A DNA stretch of 64,000 bases, taken from positions 64,698,009 to 64,762,008 of the forward strand of contig CM045761.1 in assembly GCA_025200525.1 (NCBI GenBank), written 5' to 3'. The notes beneath the pieces are model-generated. The model searched no databases. It was not told where the DNA came from and saw only the letters and a program-made list of their open reading frames with translations. Position 1 is the stretch's first letter; each line of letters starts with the position of its first letter. A program made the position numbers and the translations under genes. This DNA comes from Camellia lanceoleosa. Its lineage: Eukaryota; Streptophyta; Magnoliopsida; Ericales; Theaceae. Shown one piece after another: positions 23,324 through 35,850 of this stretch.

Positions 23324-25986
23324 ATGGCTAGTGGTGAAGTTCCCATTTCGGAACCCACCATTGGCATCGGGGCCGCCTTAGGTGCAGATATGGAGGCTGA
23401 GGATCCCCCTACGTTGCTTCCTCTCAATGACAGGCCATTCGATGCGGCCATTTATTAGCCACGTACACACGTTCCACCTCTAGGTGGCATTTTGAGATTC
23501 GGGGGCCTCATTCCCGGGATAGACGAGGACGTTTTGCTGCGAGAGCCCACGGAGCACTTGTCCACCGATGCCTCCACGGTAAACCATTTTTCTTTGTTTT
23601 TGTACTCTTTGCATTTACTTGAACTTGAATTTCACAAGTAGATCACCAATTCATACCATATATATTCCCCATTGACAAGTGGTGGCTAGGAGGATTAGTG
23701 GCAATGGATCCATGTCCAGCCCCCTGCACTGGTACAAGAGACTACCTGTATAGGTCCGCGCATCAATTGATGCAGCTGGCTTCGGGCCCCACGGCTTAGG
23801 GCTCATACAAATGAGGGATGAGTCATTTTTGTATGGAGCTTTGGTTGCGAGATGGTGGGACACCACCAATTCATTTCACTTCTCGTCGATCAGGGAGATG
23901 ACCCTGACTCCGTAAGATTTTTTTATGCTCACCGGCCTGCGGGTTGGAGTTGGTGGTCCAATCCCATATGATCCAGACATGGCTCAGTAGAGAGACGCAC
24001 ATCGCCAGCTTCTTTGAGCGATATCGGACATTACTAGCCACGGGATGGTGAGGTACAACTGGTTCTTCTCCAACTTTCAGTCCACCACTCCAGATGAGGT
24101 CGCCCAGTACACTCGCGGCTTCTTTATGTATCTCCTCGATACTACCCTATTTGCGAATAGGGAAAATACCGTGGGGTTATATCTTCTGGGGGCATTGGTG
24201 GACCTCCCTCAAGTGGCAGAGTACGATTGAGGTGGCATTGGTCTGGCCACCCTATACTGCTATATAAGCTCCGTCTCCCGCCGCAACGAAGATTCACTCG
24301 CTGACTATTGGAAGGTTTGGGAGGTACGCCTCATATTTATCCTTTCTATGTATTCTGTTCATTCTACATCTTCTACTCATTTGCCTTGCATTTCATTTTC
24401 TGCTTATTTACTTCATCTATCTTTTTGTAGGCAGCTTTGGGATTACACGTACTTCACCTCCTTGGCTCCGGTCCCGGTGAGGCCGATCGAGGTATCAGTA
24501 CCTTGCTCTTGGTACTATAACTCCCGATTTAAGCGACGTCGGCGTGTAGACCGAGATTTTCCCTACTTTCGACATTTCTTTGACACGATCACTACAAACC
24601 AGCTAACAAAATACCACCCTTGAACTGTTACATCTTGTAGCGATCGCACTGCTTCCCATCTTTGTCACGGTCATTCTCATACTGTTGGTTTTATGCCGCA
24701 CTGTCATTCTCATCTTGTCTTCGATTTCTCGCACGCTCGATTTTTCATCGCTCGATGTCGACCTTTGCACTAACATCTGACATTGCACTGAGTATTGATA
24801 TATGATATTGCATTGATTTTTGACATTGCACGGATATCTGACATTGCACTGATATCTGGCATTTCACTGATTTTTTGCATTGCACTGATTTTTGCAGGTT
24901 AACTGGCACCCTTGGGCGAGCAATTCCCAGGTGTCGAGGACGACCTACACCGCTACATGGCATGTTTCCACTATGCGGATTCTATTCAAGGGCCCCTTTG
25001 GCCAGGCGTATTACCTGGGAGAGAGGTTTATCCACCAGACGCAGGGCATTGCTGACCCCAACATTCCATATCCTTCTCCTCTAGTCATGAGGGTAGTGGA
25101 TGAGCTGCAGGATGGTCCTCAGATCAACCTCCTGATGTTGGGCTAGGATGACGATCATCATCATGAGCCTGGCAACTTTACAACCTTCTTACACACCCGG
25201 GGGATGGCGCTTTTTACCCCAGGCATGGCTCGAGCTATATCAGAAGTTGCTGTTGCTGCTGTTGCTGCTAGTGATGCGCCTGCTGGAGGTGCCCCTGCCG
25301 TTGCTCCTATTCCTGGATTTCCTATGATCCCCACTGAGATCATGTACATGCGACCGGAAGAGTGATCGAGCAGATGCCGCTTGAGCACATCGAGGAGAAG
25401 GACCGCAGGCTAGTGTTTACTCCTGGCGTCAAACAAGTACACATTCCTTTATGCTAGTCCATACTGCACTTTAGCTTGTTTTCTACCATTTCTATTCATC
25501 GTTTTCTTGTATGCCTATCTATCTTTTCTCAGATTCTGTTCTTTTTGCAAATACCCTGGGTGTATAGTGATGACCTCCTTCGTATGATTGATTGGCTGCT
25601 CCTCATGGTACGAAGGAGGTAGATTGCCTTAGTCACCCATGGGATCGAGGTACATTCTATCTATGGTTTACTGTTGTTTCCATATTGTACACTTTGTTAA
25701 TTCATTTTGATATCTGTCCTCTTTTCAACTTGAGCCGGCGCCAGCAGTGCTTGCACGACCTTCTGCAGCCAGTAGACAGAGACGGGGCCGAGGGAGGGGC
25801 CGCGGAGGAGCCGATCGAGGGAGAGGTTGAGTGAGGTAGTGCTTGCCTTCTGAGGAGTCTTTTAACGGGTCCATGACCCCAGAGGACGAGGGAGAGGAGG
25901 TTGACTTGCAGTTGACCAGTCCCAGCGACGATAGTGATGCACTTCCTCTGCAGCTGAGGAGGAAGAGGGTGAGGATGGGCTATTGA
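23324..25986 (+). pseudogene. antisense PMD gene, unit A3
   Basis: This copy of the 5020-7687 gene has the same exon layout and an ATG at 23324. The PMD core (QYTRGFFMYLLDTTLF) and the exon LWDYTYFTSLAPVPV with an RRRR run are readable. The TAG at 23456 and the four exon-2 stops are at the same codons as in A2. The exon-3 TAG of A2 is absent here. The intron-3 minisatellite region (24630-24780) differs from A2 by many short CTG-centred indels. It ends with an Arg/Gly-rich C-terminal exon and TGA at 25986. Confidence 0.82.
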
Positions 25987-26544
25987 TGAGGATGATAATT
26001 TTGTTTTTGTTGATGTTGATTTTTTTTTTTTTTTGCTTTCATTTTGCTATGTACTTAAAGACTAGCTCCAGAGAGACCTTTTTGTTTTATTTTGAAAGAT
26101 TGTATTTTGTTTTGTTGCTCTGTAAAACAATGACCCGGGTTGGACCCGCTAGTTTATAAAAGACAAGTTTTTGTTGAATGACCTCTTTGCACAATGTGAT
26201 GAATGGCATTTGCATGTGATGAATGGCGTAACCCTTGCATTGTAACCTTTAGAATTGTGAATGCTTGTTCTTGAATTTATTCATGAATCGGATAATGACT
26301 TATAACCGGTCAAAATGTAAAATACAACTCGATAATAGAAAAACAAAATGCAAACAACTCGAAAATGCAAAAAAAACACTTGGTACAAACAAAACAAAAC
26401 TTAAAACAAAGCTGTAGTGCATCCAGACAGAAACCAGCTTTTTTTGCAATTGCACTAGTCTGAGTCATCATCAAGACCCGGCTGGGCCTAAATATACACG
26501 ACCGGGCTTCGCTGAGGCACAGTCGAGCCTCAGTGTGAGGTCGG
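25987..26544. other. 3' spacer of unit A3 up to the deletion joint
   Basis: It matches 7688-8250, including T-runs and the GC-rich CCCGGCTGGGCC module at about 26476-26540. It ends exactly where the 2,893-bp deletion removed the DUF7745-like gene. No ORF is recognised. Confidence 0.6.
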
Positions 26545-27581
26545 TCAAAGGCCCTTGTGTGAAAGATTTTCAACTATTTTCATGATTTCTTTAAAACATG
26601 CAAGTGGTTGTTATGAATCCATGAATTTCCAAAGCATTATGCAAGATATGAACTCACATGCTTGCAATGGCTTCAAAACTCAAACTTAGAATGATGGAAC
26701 CAAAGGTTAATCTCCAAGAATGCACATGCAAGTCATCTACAAGCTCAAAGACCCATTTCTCTTACTAATTTCATGAAAATGGTTCAAAGATATGTTGAAA
26801 TCCTGATGCATGGAAGTTAACTATGGAAAATATGCTCAAGACTCTTACCTAGAGCTTGATTTCAAACAATAAGAGATGGACTTCCCTTAGCTCCCTTACC
26901 TAGAGCTTTCTCTCTCCAGAGTGAGCTATCTCCCTCACTCTCTCTCTCTCTCTAAGATGAACTCTCTACTCAAAGAAGTAGAAAGAACAAGAGGAATTTT
27001 GCCTACATTCCCTCATATTTCAGCAGATATACACAACACACTCACACACTCTCACATTTATAATGAATAACACATGCACACACATACATTACTCCAACAC
27101 ACCCATAATAATTTATCCTCTACACTCAACACCATCACATGCCTCGGCACATCATACACTTAATCACATCTTGAATCATGAATAGGAGTAGATTAGGCAT
27201 AAATCATGCATCATCTTATTAAACACAAGTAACCTTAATTAATCATGGTTAGCACATGACTCAATTAACCCCAAACTATTCTAATTAAGGTTCAATTTAA
27301 TCACATGTGATTTTGCTGAACTGAATCAATTTTTAACAAAACTTCTCATATGTTTTCAAATATTCCAATTAGTCACTCCATGTACTCAAATTCGGTTTCT
27401 GAAAGCATTTAGGCTATCAATTTCGGACTTAAAGCAGAAATCATAACATATAATTCTGTGAATAACAGATAGAAAGCCAAATAGCACATAAAATACACAA
27501 TTAGCACATAATTCCCTTTTAAACACTTGTTAGCATTCTAAATTATGGATTAGTACTTAATTACGGATCAGGGTTGTTACA
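26545..27581 (-). mobile_element. remnant of nested solo LTR N1 in unit A3
   Basis: It is nearly identical to 11143-12179 and ends at the same TTACA boundary followed by CCTAA. The other end is lost in the deletion whose joint is the TCAA at 26545-26548. The insertion point equals that in A2, so N1 was in place before the units were duplicated. Confidence 0.8.
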
Positions 27582-28239
27582 CCTAATTTTACTGCTTTGA
27601 TCTTTTCTTTTCAAGTCTAAGATGTAAAAAGTAACTTTGATCTGAATCAAAGAGGGAGAATGTGTTTATGTTGAAATCAATAAAATTAAAGTTGCGAGTA
27701 CTAAAAATTTTCCTTTCTGTCCCAAAAATGGTCCAAGTTGTAAAAGGGTAAAAAATTGAACAAAATCAACTTTTATTAAAATTTTCCAAAACAATTTTCG
27801 GAAGCGATCACCACCTGACACGCATAGAATCGATCATCAAGATCTACAATCCCGAATCAAAAGAAATCATAACTGCCCCTGGCTGCGTATCATTACTATT
27901 GTTCTGTACTCAGCTTTTCTGCTCGAAATACGGAGCACAACGAACTAATAAATGATGAACAAAGATGACTTGAAAACGGATGGGACAATTGAACTGGAGA
28001 TAGTTACGGCCGAACTTCAGGATGAAGTTGCCTATGTATCCCAAAAATGGGAATCAGGCTTTACGCAGTTCGGTTTAGGTTCACTCGAGTATTAACTCTC
28101 TCGTTTTACACTCTAACTTTTATCAAAGCCGCCCTTGAGGGTTTTCAACCTTGTGAGCTCAGTTTTTCTTTATTTTTAATTTTTCATGCTCTAACTTTTG
28201 CCTAGGTGGTCCTTTTAGGTTTTCGGCCTAGCGAGCCTC
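27582..28239. other. spacer between N1 remnant and pol, unit A3
   Basis: It corresponds to 12180-12818. This copy keeps the fuller version of the block near 28020-28085 (TTCAGGATGAAG, GGGAATCAGGCTTTACG). No gene is seen. Confidence 0.6.
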
Positions 28240-29330
28240 TTAAGGGTAATATTTCTTCAACTTGTCCATGTTGATTGGTTGTGAGAACTCCATGCCATCC
28301 AAGTCCATAAGAATAACTGCCCCTCTTGACCAGATTGACTTGATGATGTAAGGACCGGTCCAGTTGGGTCTGAACTTGCCCTGTGGGTCGTGGATGGGAG
28401 CTTGGTTGTCTTTCTGCACCATGTCCCCTTCATTGAGATTCTGGGACTTAACTTTCTTGTTAAAAGCCCTAGTAATCCGGCGTTGGTAGCCCTGGACATG
28501 AGACAATGCTTTTAGTCTTCTCTTATCGAATAACATTAGCTCCTCAAACCTGCTTGGCTGCCAATCTACCTATGCTATTTGACATTCAGCCATAATTTGT
28601 AGGGGGGACACTTCAATTTTGATCGGCAAAACAGCCTCCATCCCGTAGACAAGAGAATAGGGGGTTGTCCCTATAGATGTTCGGATTGAGGTTCTGTAAC
28701 CCCACAGGGCAAACGACAATTTCTCCAGCTAGTCCTTATAAGTTTCCACATTTCTTTGCAGAATTCTCTTGATATTTTTATTAGCAACCTCAACGGCTCC
28801 ATTGGTCTGCGGCTTGTAGGTTGACGACTTATGGAAAGCCACATTATATTTTTCGAGCAAATCTATCACTTCTTTCTTGAAGTGCTTTCCATTATCAGAG
28901 ATAATCTCATTTGCACTCCATACCTACAGATGATGTTGTTCTTGATGAATTTAGCCACATGCGCTGCTTTCAATATAGAGTAAGACTGGGCCTCTACCCA
29001 TTTCGTGAAGTAGTTGATTGCTACCACAATGAACTCATGCTTGTTTGACCCCTTTGGCGTAACTGCATCGATAACATCTATCCCCTAAACAGAGAATGGC
29101 CATGGTGAAGTCATGTTGTAGAGCTTTGACGGCGTAATGTTCATGCGATTGGCATGAATCTGGCATTTGTGGCATCGCCCAACAAAACCAATACAATTTT
29201 CTTCTATGGTTGACCAGTAGTAGCCTTGTCTAAGGATTTTTCAGGCAAGCATCGCACCGTTCATGTGGGCTCCGCACTCTCTTCTGTGAATGGCCTCCAT
29301 GAGGCGCTTTGATTCTTCTTCCTCAACACA
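28240..29330 (-). pseudogene. pol (INT): integrase, unit A3
   Basis: The C-terminal GPY/F module (NWTGPYIIK) is open at 28240-28536. The core region 28740-29100 matches A2, but one G is missing near 28912 (the A2 equivalent is CATTTGGCACTCC). This frameshifts the core next to the second catalytic Asp. Stops before the GIDVI block and in the zinc-binding part are also present. Confidence 0.8.
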
Positions 29331-29963
29331 TAGCTTATGCATTCCCAGATGGCCTTTTTTGTACAACTTGCCTCTACAGATGATAAATTGAATAGCTAGA
29401 TGCCGTATTCCTCTTTTGTCCTCGGCATTTGCTCCTGGTGGATACACTTCCGTTTCCAGGAAATTCCAAATATCGTAATACCAGGGATTCTTGTTTGAAG
29501 CCTCATCTATTGCTGTAATGGTCTCATAGGCCGGCATGTACTTTTGTTCAATAACGATAGGACACATCTTGACTCCCAATGGAATGTCTACCGTAGAAGA
29601 TAGAATTGCTATTGCATTAGCGAATCGATTGTTCTCTCTTAGTGGATAGGTAAACGTTAACTTTTCAAACCTCAGAATTAGCATATCCAAGACTTGATAG
29701 TAAACCTTCATTTTCTCTTCTTTAACCCACCAATCTTTTTTCGCCTGAGACATAACCAAATTTGAATCCCCAACGACGTCCAACTTTTTTACCCCTAGTT
29801 CCAAGGTGGCTTCTAAACCAGCGATACATGCCTCATACTCTGCTTCGTTCTTGGATACTTTGTACCGGAGTTTGAAAGATAAGGGTATATGGGAGTCATC
29901 AGGTGTTATTAGCAACACATCAATCCTATAACCGTATTGATTGGTTGCTCCGTCAAAGTACAT
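29331..29963 (-). pseudogene. pol (aRNH): second RNase H (aRNH), unit A3
   Basis: The frame opens MYFDGATNQYG at 29963 and stays open for 240 codons into the integrase zinc region. D (FDGA), E (AEYEACIAGLE) and D (GDSNLV) are present, but the final acidic position reads FANAIA instead of ADA, an Asp-to-Asn change. It is part of a larger broken polyprotein. Confidence 0.82.
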
Positions 29964-29966
29964 CGT

Positions 29967-31395
29967 CTACGTTCTCTCTTCTATTTGCAGAGTATCTTCA
30001 TCTGGGAAAGGGAACTCCACTGCTTCATCTCCTTCTACTAGGTGATCTGCTAGAAATTCCGCTACAACTCTCCGTTTAGCAAACTTGTGTGTAACATATG
30101 CAAGATCAAATTCGGAGAGAAGAAGCAACCAACGGCCTAGCCTATTCGTAAGCACTGGTTTCTCAAAGAGATATTTGATGGGATCTAATCTTGAAACCAG
30201 GATTACAGAGTGAGCTAACAGGTAGTGTCTCAACTTTTGAGTAGCCCATACCAAAGCTATACAAGATTTCTCAAGGGGAGTGTAACATGTCTCATAATCC
30301 AACATTTTTCTTGCTCAAGTAGTAAATGACTTTCTCCAATTTGGCCTCCAACTCTTGAGCTAACATACACCCCATGGTTGACTTTGTCACTGACATAGGT
30401 GGATTCTGCAGATACTGTTTAGTCTCCAATTCTGGCGGTGAAAACACATGTGGATTCTGCAGATACTGCTTGACCTGTTTAAAAGTGAACTAACAGCGAT
30501 CGTCCCACTGGAACTTCTTTCCTTTCTTCAGGAGACCAAATAGTGGTTCACAAGTCAAGGTTAGTTTTGAAATAAACTGCCTTATGAATTGCACTTTATC
30601 CAAAAAGCCACCCACCTCCTTTTCAATCCTTGACGGTGGCATTTCCAAGACGGCCTTGATTTTGAAAGGATCTACCTCAATTCCTCTTTGTGTGATCAAG
30701 AATCCGAGCATTTTTCCCGTTGTTACACTGAAGGTGCATTTTTGCTGGTTCAACCTCAATCTATACTCTCTGATCCGCTGAAAGAATTTCTCTAAGGTGG
30801 TGTAGTGGCCTCCTCGATCTTTGGATTTGACAATCATATCGTCCATATACACCTCAACCTCTTTGTGGATCATGTCGTGCAGAATGGTAGTTGTAGCCCT
30901 CTGATAAGTAGCCCCAACATTCTTCAACCCAAATGGCATGACTCGGTAACAATAGATGCCCTACGGAGTGGTGAAAATGGTCTTCTCCCTATCCTCAGGA
31001 GCTATCAAGATCTGGTTATACCCGAAAAACCCATCCATAAACGAGAGCAATACATGGCCCGCAGTGAAGTCTACCAACTCATCAATATGCAGTAGGGGAA
31101 AATCATCCTTCAGACAAGCCTTATTCAGATCCCTAAAGTTGACACAGACTCTGATTCTACCATCCTTCCTCGGAACTAGAACAATATTGGCCAACCATGT
31201 TGGATACTCAGATACAAGCAAGAACCCTGCCTCAATTTGTTTGGTAACTTCTTCCTTGATCTTCAAAAGCCAAATCTGGGTGAACTCCGTGCAGCTTTTG
31301 CTTAACTGGCCGAGCCTCAAGGTCAAGAGGGATCCGGTGCTGTACAATCTCAGGATCGATTCCAGGCATGTCTTCGTTGGACCACGCGAAAACAT
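29967..31395 (-). pseudogene. pol (RT-RNH): reverse transcriptase and RNase H-like domain, unit A3
   Basis: LANIVLVPRKDGRIRVCVNF, DLNKA, MPFGLKN and YMDDMIVKS (30490-30939) are clear RT motifs, better preserved than in A2. The connection/RNase H-like part follows (30305-29967), with a frameshift near 30307. The A-run frameshift at 31263-31267 is shared with A2, so the N-terminal RT block (to about 31447) is out of frame. Confidence 0.85.
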
Positions 31396-32433
31396 ATTTG
31401 AAATTTTTTAATAAAGTGATTAAACGCTCGTGTTCCTCTGAAGACAACGTGGACCCGATCTAGACCAAGTGAGGATCTTCCTCAGTACCCATGTTAATTG
31501 ATACGATTTCATCTATACAGGGCTTAACATGCCTCTCCTCCTCACGATCAACCAAATTTTTCAAAGCCCGAGGAATTTCTTTCTCTTTATTTATGTCAAA
31601 ATTTCAAAAATTAAGATCAGTACAACAAACCAAATGTATAGAGAAATAGGCAACATTCACAGTATTCCCATTCATAAAGTTTGAATCTTCAGTTACAATG
31701 GACTCAAAGGAAAAGCTAAAAGACGACCTGGACGGGACTTTGGTATTCGGGTTACCACTTCCAGAAGTACCAGACTCAGAGGAACTCAAATCTGACCCCA
31801 ACTCCATAGACTTAGTGGAATTAGATCCGAACTCATTATCCGATTCAGAACCGTCGATGACACCTTGCTCGAACTTCCAGACTAGGCATGGAGCCTCAGA
31901 TGCATCTACGATCAAATTGGAGAAATCCACTGCTAGGGTATCCCCGAAGTTGGTGGTCTCAGTTCCCGTAATGAAACTCACTAGCAAGTCAGCCAGCGCT
32001 TTTCCCAACAGCTCTTCCTCTTCTTCAATGCCCAGGTTTGCAGTCCTTTGTTGATCTGTATCAATGCTTAGGTTTGCCTGCTCATTCTCCTTTTCTGGTA
32101 ACTAGTGCCCGAAAAAGATATCGAACCTCGGATACCTATTCTTTGTTTCCTAGTCATACCAGGGCTTCGAAAATCCACAAAATGGGAAATTTTCCCCTTG
32201 GCGGAAAAAGTGTCCGTTCAGGGTTCCCTATATAAGTTTGTGGACTAACTCATACTACTTCCTGATCCTCTGTGCCTTCAACCTCTCTTTCAACTCCTGC
32301 TCTTTCCTTTGCCAATTTGCAGCGGTAGGTTTGTATCCCAGCCCGAAAGCATGGTGGTTATGACTCAACTTCTTAGCAACAGTACCTCATGGCCTGCCAC
32401 TTCGGCCTAGTCTTGACCCAAGCATATGTCCCT
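31396..32433 (-). pseudogene. pol: acidic, Ser-rich linker, unit A3
   Basis: It is the counterpart of the A2 linker, with the Ser/Glu/Asp-rich stretch at about 31700-32000 and stops in the flanking frame. It includes the conserved RT-proximal block PGIDPEIVQHRIPLD at its lower end. Confidence 0.62.
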
Positions 32434-33151
32434 ATTTGTTCATCATGTGTATGGATTGTGCACTCACATAATCTCCATCGTCCTCTACCATGATGGTTTG
32501 AACCAACCGGGCTTCTGCCAGAGAGAAACTGGAAAAGAACACATCCTCTTCCCCATGTATGATCTCCAATAGTGGTGCAGTAGTTCCTTGGGGAGGATGG
32601 ATTGCAGAGTTACCCTAGACAGTGGCAATCCCGCCTTTGAAGTTGTACTTTACTAACTGATGAACCGTTGACGACACCACCTTCATCTGATGTAGCCAGG
32701 GCCTTCCCAGTAGTTAGTTGAATGTGGTCGGAACATCCATGACATGGAACTCCACTTTATGTTTGGACAGGCCAATTAGGATATTGCTTTTGAACGTTCC
32801 TATGACATCACGGCTTGTATTGTCATAGGCCCGGACAGCTTGGGTCGTGGGTGTAAAGTCAATCGGCCTTAAACCAATGGCATAGGCAGTTCTCACTAGG
32901 CACACATTGATCGCTGACCCGGTGTCTACTAACACCACCGGAATCCACTTTTTTCGACTTTCCAAGGTTACATACAAAGGCCTGTTGTGGTTAGCGCCCT
33001 CAGGAGGCAATTCTTTATCTGTAAAGGATATCTCTGGCGTAACATCCCCAGAGGTGGCCAGTGACACCAATTGATCAGCAGTGCTGTCAATAAGCAGTTT
33101 GGTTCGGTTCATTGCTTCGAGCAAGGCTTCTCTATGTTCCCGAGATGCCAT
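32434..33151 (-). pseudogene. pol (PR): aspartic protease, unit A3
   Basis: The VVLVDTGSAINVC active-site motif is present. The TAA at 32714 before LLGRPWLH is the same stop as at 17292 in A2. The frame from 33151 is otherwise open. Confidence 0.83.
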
Positions 33152-35850
33152 TATCAGTCCTCAGATGGATATATTGGCCTGAATCTTCTGGAGTTGTTTC
33201 AAGGCCATGTTCTCCTCCACATCCCTCTCTTTTGTTTTCTCAGCCTCTTTTCCAGAGGTCTCTGGCTAGTCTACCATTGCAGGTTTGAAGTACTGACCGC
33301 TCCAAGTCATGTAATTGATCTCATCGATATACCAAGTGTCATTCGAGGTATCAGCTTTCCAACCTTTGTCAATGTAAGCATGACTTAGGTCGCTGTCTTC
33401 CCACCACTCTCCTAAAGTCATGACCGGACTAGCATCAAGCTCTATCCGGAGCATATTAACATCACACGCCCGATCATCATACCATTCTTCTTCCACCACA
33501 GCTTGGGTTTCAACATCCTGGTACTTTCTGAGTTTCCTCAACATCCTCTTCTAGTCGTTAGGATCCCATTCTGTTTTCTTAGTGCTTTGAACACTGCCGG
33601 TTGTGGACTCAGCTTCTTCTTTCCCTTTTCCTTTGCCTTGTTCCAGAGCAATCTTCGCTTGGATTTCCTCCATCCTTTCCTTTTGAAACTGTTCCAGTGC
33701 CTGTTCCTTCTCAGTAAGAGGTCCAATCTCAGCCTTACCATTAACAGCAATTTCCTCTTCTCCCCCGATCTCTTCTGTCTGTTCCTCCACATCGGACTCT
33801 TCCTCACTCACCCACCCATTGCTAGTTTCTGGCTGGCTCGGGTCCCACCATCCCATCTGTACACAGTTTGTATTTTCTTCTTCGAAGAAGAAAAGATCCT
33901 CCAGATCCTCTTCTAATTCTGCCAGATCCTCCTCTAGGTTTACTAAGTCATGTAGGCCTTACTTGGGCCACTCATTTTGATTCTGTGCTATTTGGTCTTC
34001 CCCAATAGCATTAATGCTATGAAAATCCGACAGTATGACCACTGGCTTTGGCTGATCGATGGCCACAATGTATAAGCTGGGATCATACTCCTCCGCAAGC
34101 GAGACCCCCTTCTCTATGACACAGGTATCAGACGACCCTATCTTCAGTGCATTCTTCCCTTTCTCTTTTTCTACTACCACGAGCTTTGGTTGGGTTTGTG
34201 GTGTTAGATCCATCATGCACATGTCTGTGCCTTCTGGAATGACAACCTCTGATTTTGGTAGGTGGGATGAGGTAATGTATGTGCTATGGTTGAAGGTGGG
34301 CGGTTGTGTATGGATGTGGTTAATGTTTCTAGGTGGGGGAACTTGGTTGTGTGTAGGAAGTGGATTGGTTGCTACGTTTGGTTTTGCGGGTGAGGCAATG
34401 ACTTTGTTGTCGGTGAGATCCTGAATCTCATGAGGTAAGTGGTAACACATGTCTGTGGAATGGACATGCTGTTGGTGGAAGATACAGTACTGGGTAGGGT
34501 CATGTTTGGGTGGCAATGGGTCTGGAAGTGGACGAGGATCGAGAGGCTTGAGATGCCCTGTTCGCATCTATAACTTGGAGGCTTAAGTTAGGCTCATATG
34601 GAGGAGAGTAAAAACTCTTCGATTTCAGGATGGACCATTATTTTGTGAAGATTGTGAGGTTGTGGCCGTAGCAAAAGGATCAGCCATCTTGGCTGTCGTG
34701 ATAACATTACTAACATTTGCAGGCCGCAGAATAGTGTTACAGCTAGCATTGGTACTCCGAGAGAACGGCTTTCTTGCAAGTTCACTTGTTCTATGGATGA
34801 TACCCTTTTTGAATGCACTCTCAATCTGGACCTCCAGCTCATGTAAGGAAGCGAATGTAGACAACAACGCTACTATTATTCTCTATAACATGTTTGGCTC
34901 ATGGTTTTGGACCACTAGTTGGACTTGTTCTCTTTTAGCAGGCCTATTTTTCATCCCGGCTGCTTTGGCCCTCCACCGGGCGACAAAATCGATAAATGAT
35001 TCTTTGGGATTCTGGGTTGTAGCCTCCAGCTCACTAATGGTTACTTCTATCTGGGTGTTATACGATACTGATTGACAAATGCCTTAGATAGCTCCTCCCA
35101 ATTTCGTTTTGTAGAGTCCTCCAACTTAGCGTATTAGATGGCCGCCACATCAAACAGGGTCCTTTCAAAATACGAAATCTTCTATGCCTGAGAGAATCCC
35201 ATGGGCCTCAATACATCCGAAAACAATCAGACATGTACGATTGGATCCCCACTCCTATCGAATCTGTTGATGTGTGGTATCTTAAATTTCTTCGGTAATC
35301 TGACCAAAGCCTCAATGTACCCATCTTTGATATCTAGAATGGAGTTGAAGCCTTGAGATTTCTTCAATGCTTTCTCTAATCTGGCAATCTTGACCAAGGC
35401 TAGATCAATTTCATTAATATTGAAAGGAAAAATCCCTGGAGGAGGTTGAACCGAAGGATGATAAGTTGGAGCTGAGGGAAACATATCCTGAGGATCTGGG
35501 ACTGGTAGATTTTCTGTTGGTGGGGGTAGATCTGGGTTTGGCTGAGCAATAGGGATCGGGTGCACAGTTGACGCAGATGCCCCAGATGTACGTTGCAGAT
35601 CGGCAATGACTTCATGTTGTGCAGCCATCCTCTGGTTTGTAGTATCCATAGTTCTTTGGACGGCAATCATCATGGCAGTGAATTCCTCTGCGTTTGGTGT
35701 TGTGTTCTGTGCCATTGCTAATCCAAGGGAACTAGATGTTGGTGAATTGATCGATTGAGAACGGGTATGCATTCGTAGATTGCTTTGTATTGAATCTACT
35801 GATTGTCTGTTCTTTCTCCGTCGAGTAACTGAAGGAAGCGAGACTACCAT
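33152..35850 (-). pseudogene. gag: gag and gag-pro region, unit A3 (longest gag in family A)
   Basis: The ATG at 35850 opens a 207-codon frame with a basic N-terminus (VTRRRKNRQ), a proline-rich stretch and the start of the capsid core to 35227. The core continues with stops and frameshifts to 34600. A finger-like motif CIFHQQHVHSTDMC (33959-34567) resembles the CxFHxxxGHxTxxC element of Tat Gag, with Gly replaced by Val. Glu-rich segments then lead towards protease (33266-33856). This region shows what A2 lost in its 1.43-kb deletion. Confidence 0.8.

Noticed and set aside
33538..33807. Lys/Arg-rich minus-strand ORF
   Set aside because: It is an alternative frame of the Glu-rich gag segment 33551-33856.
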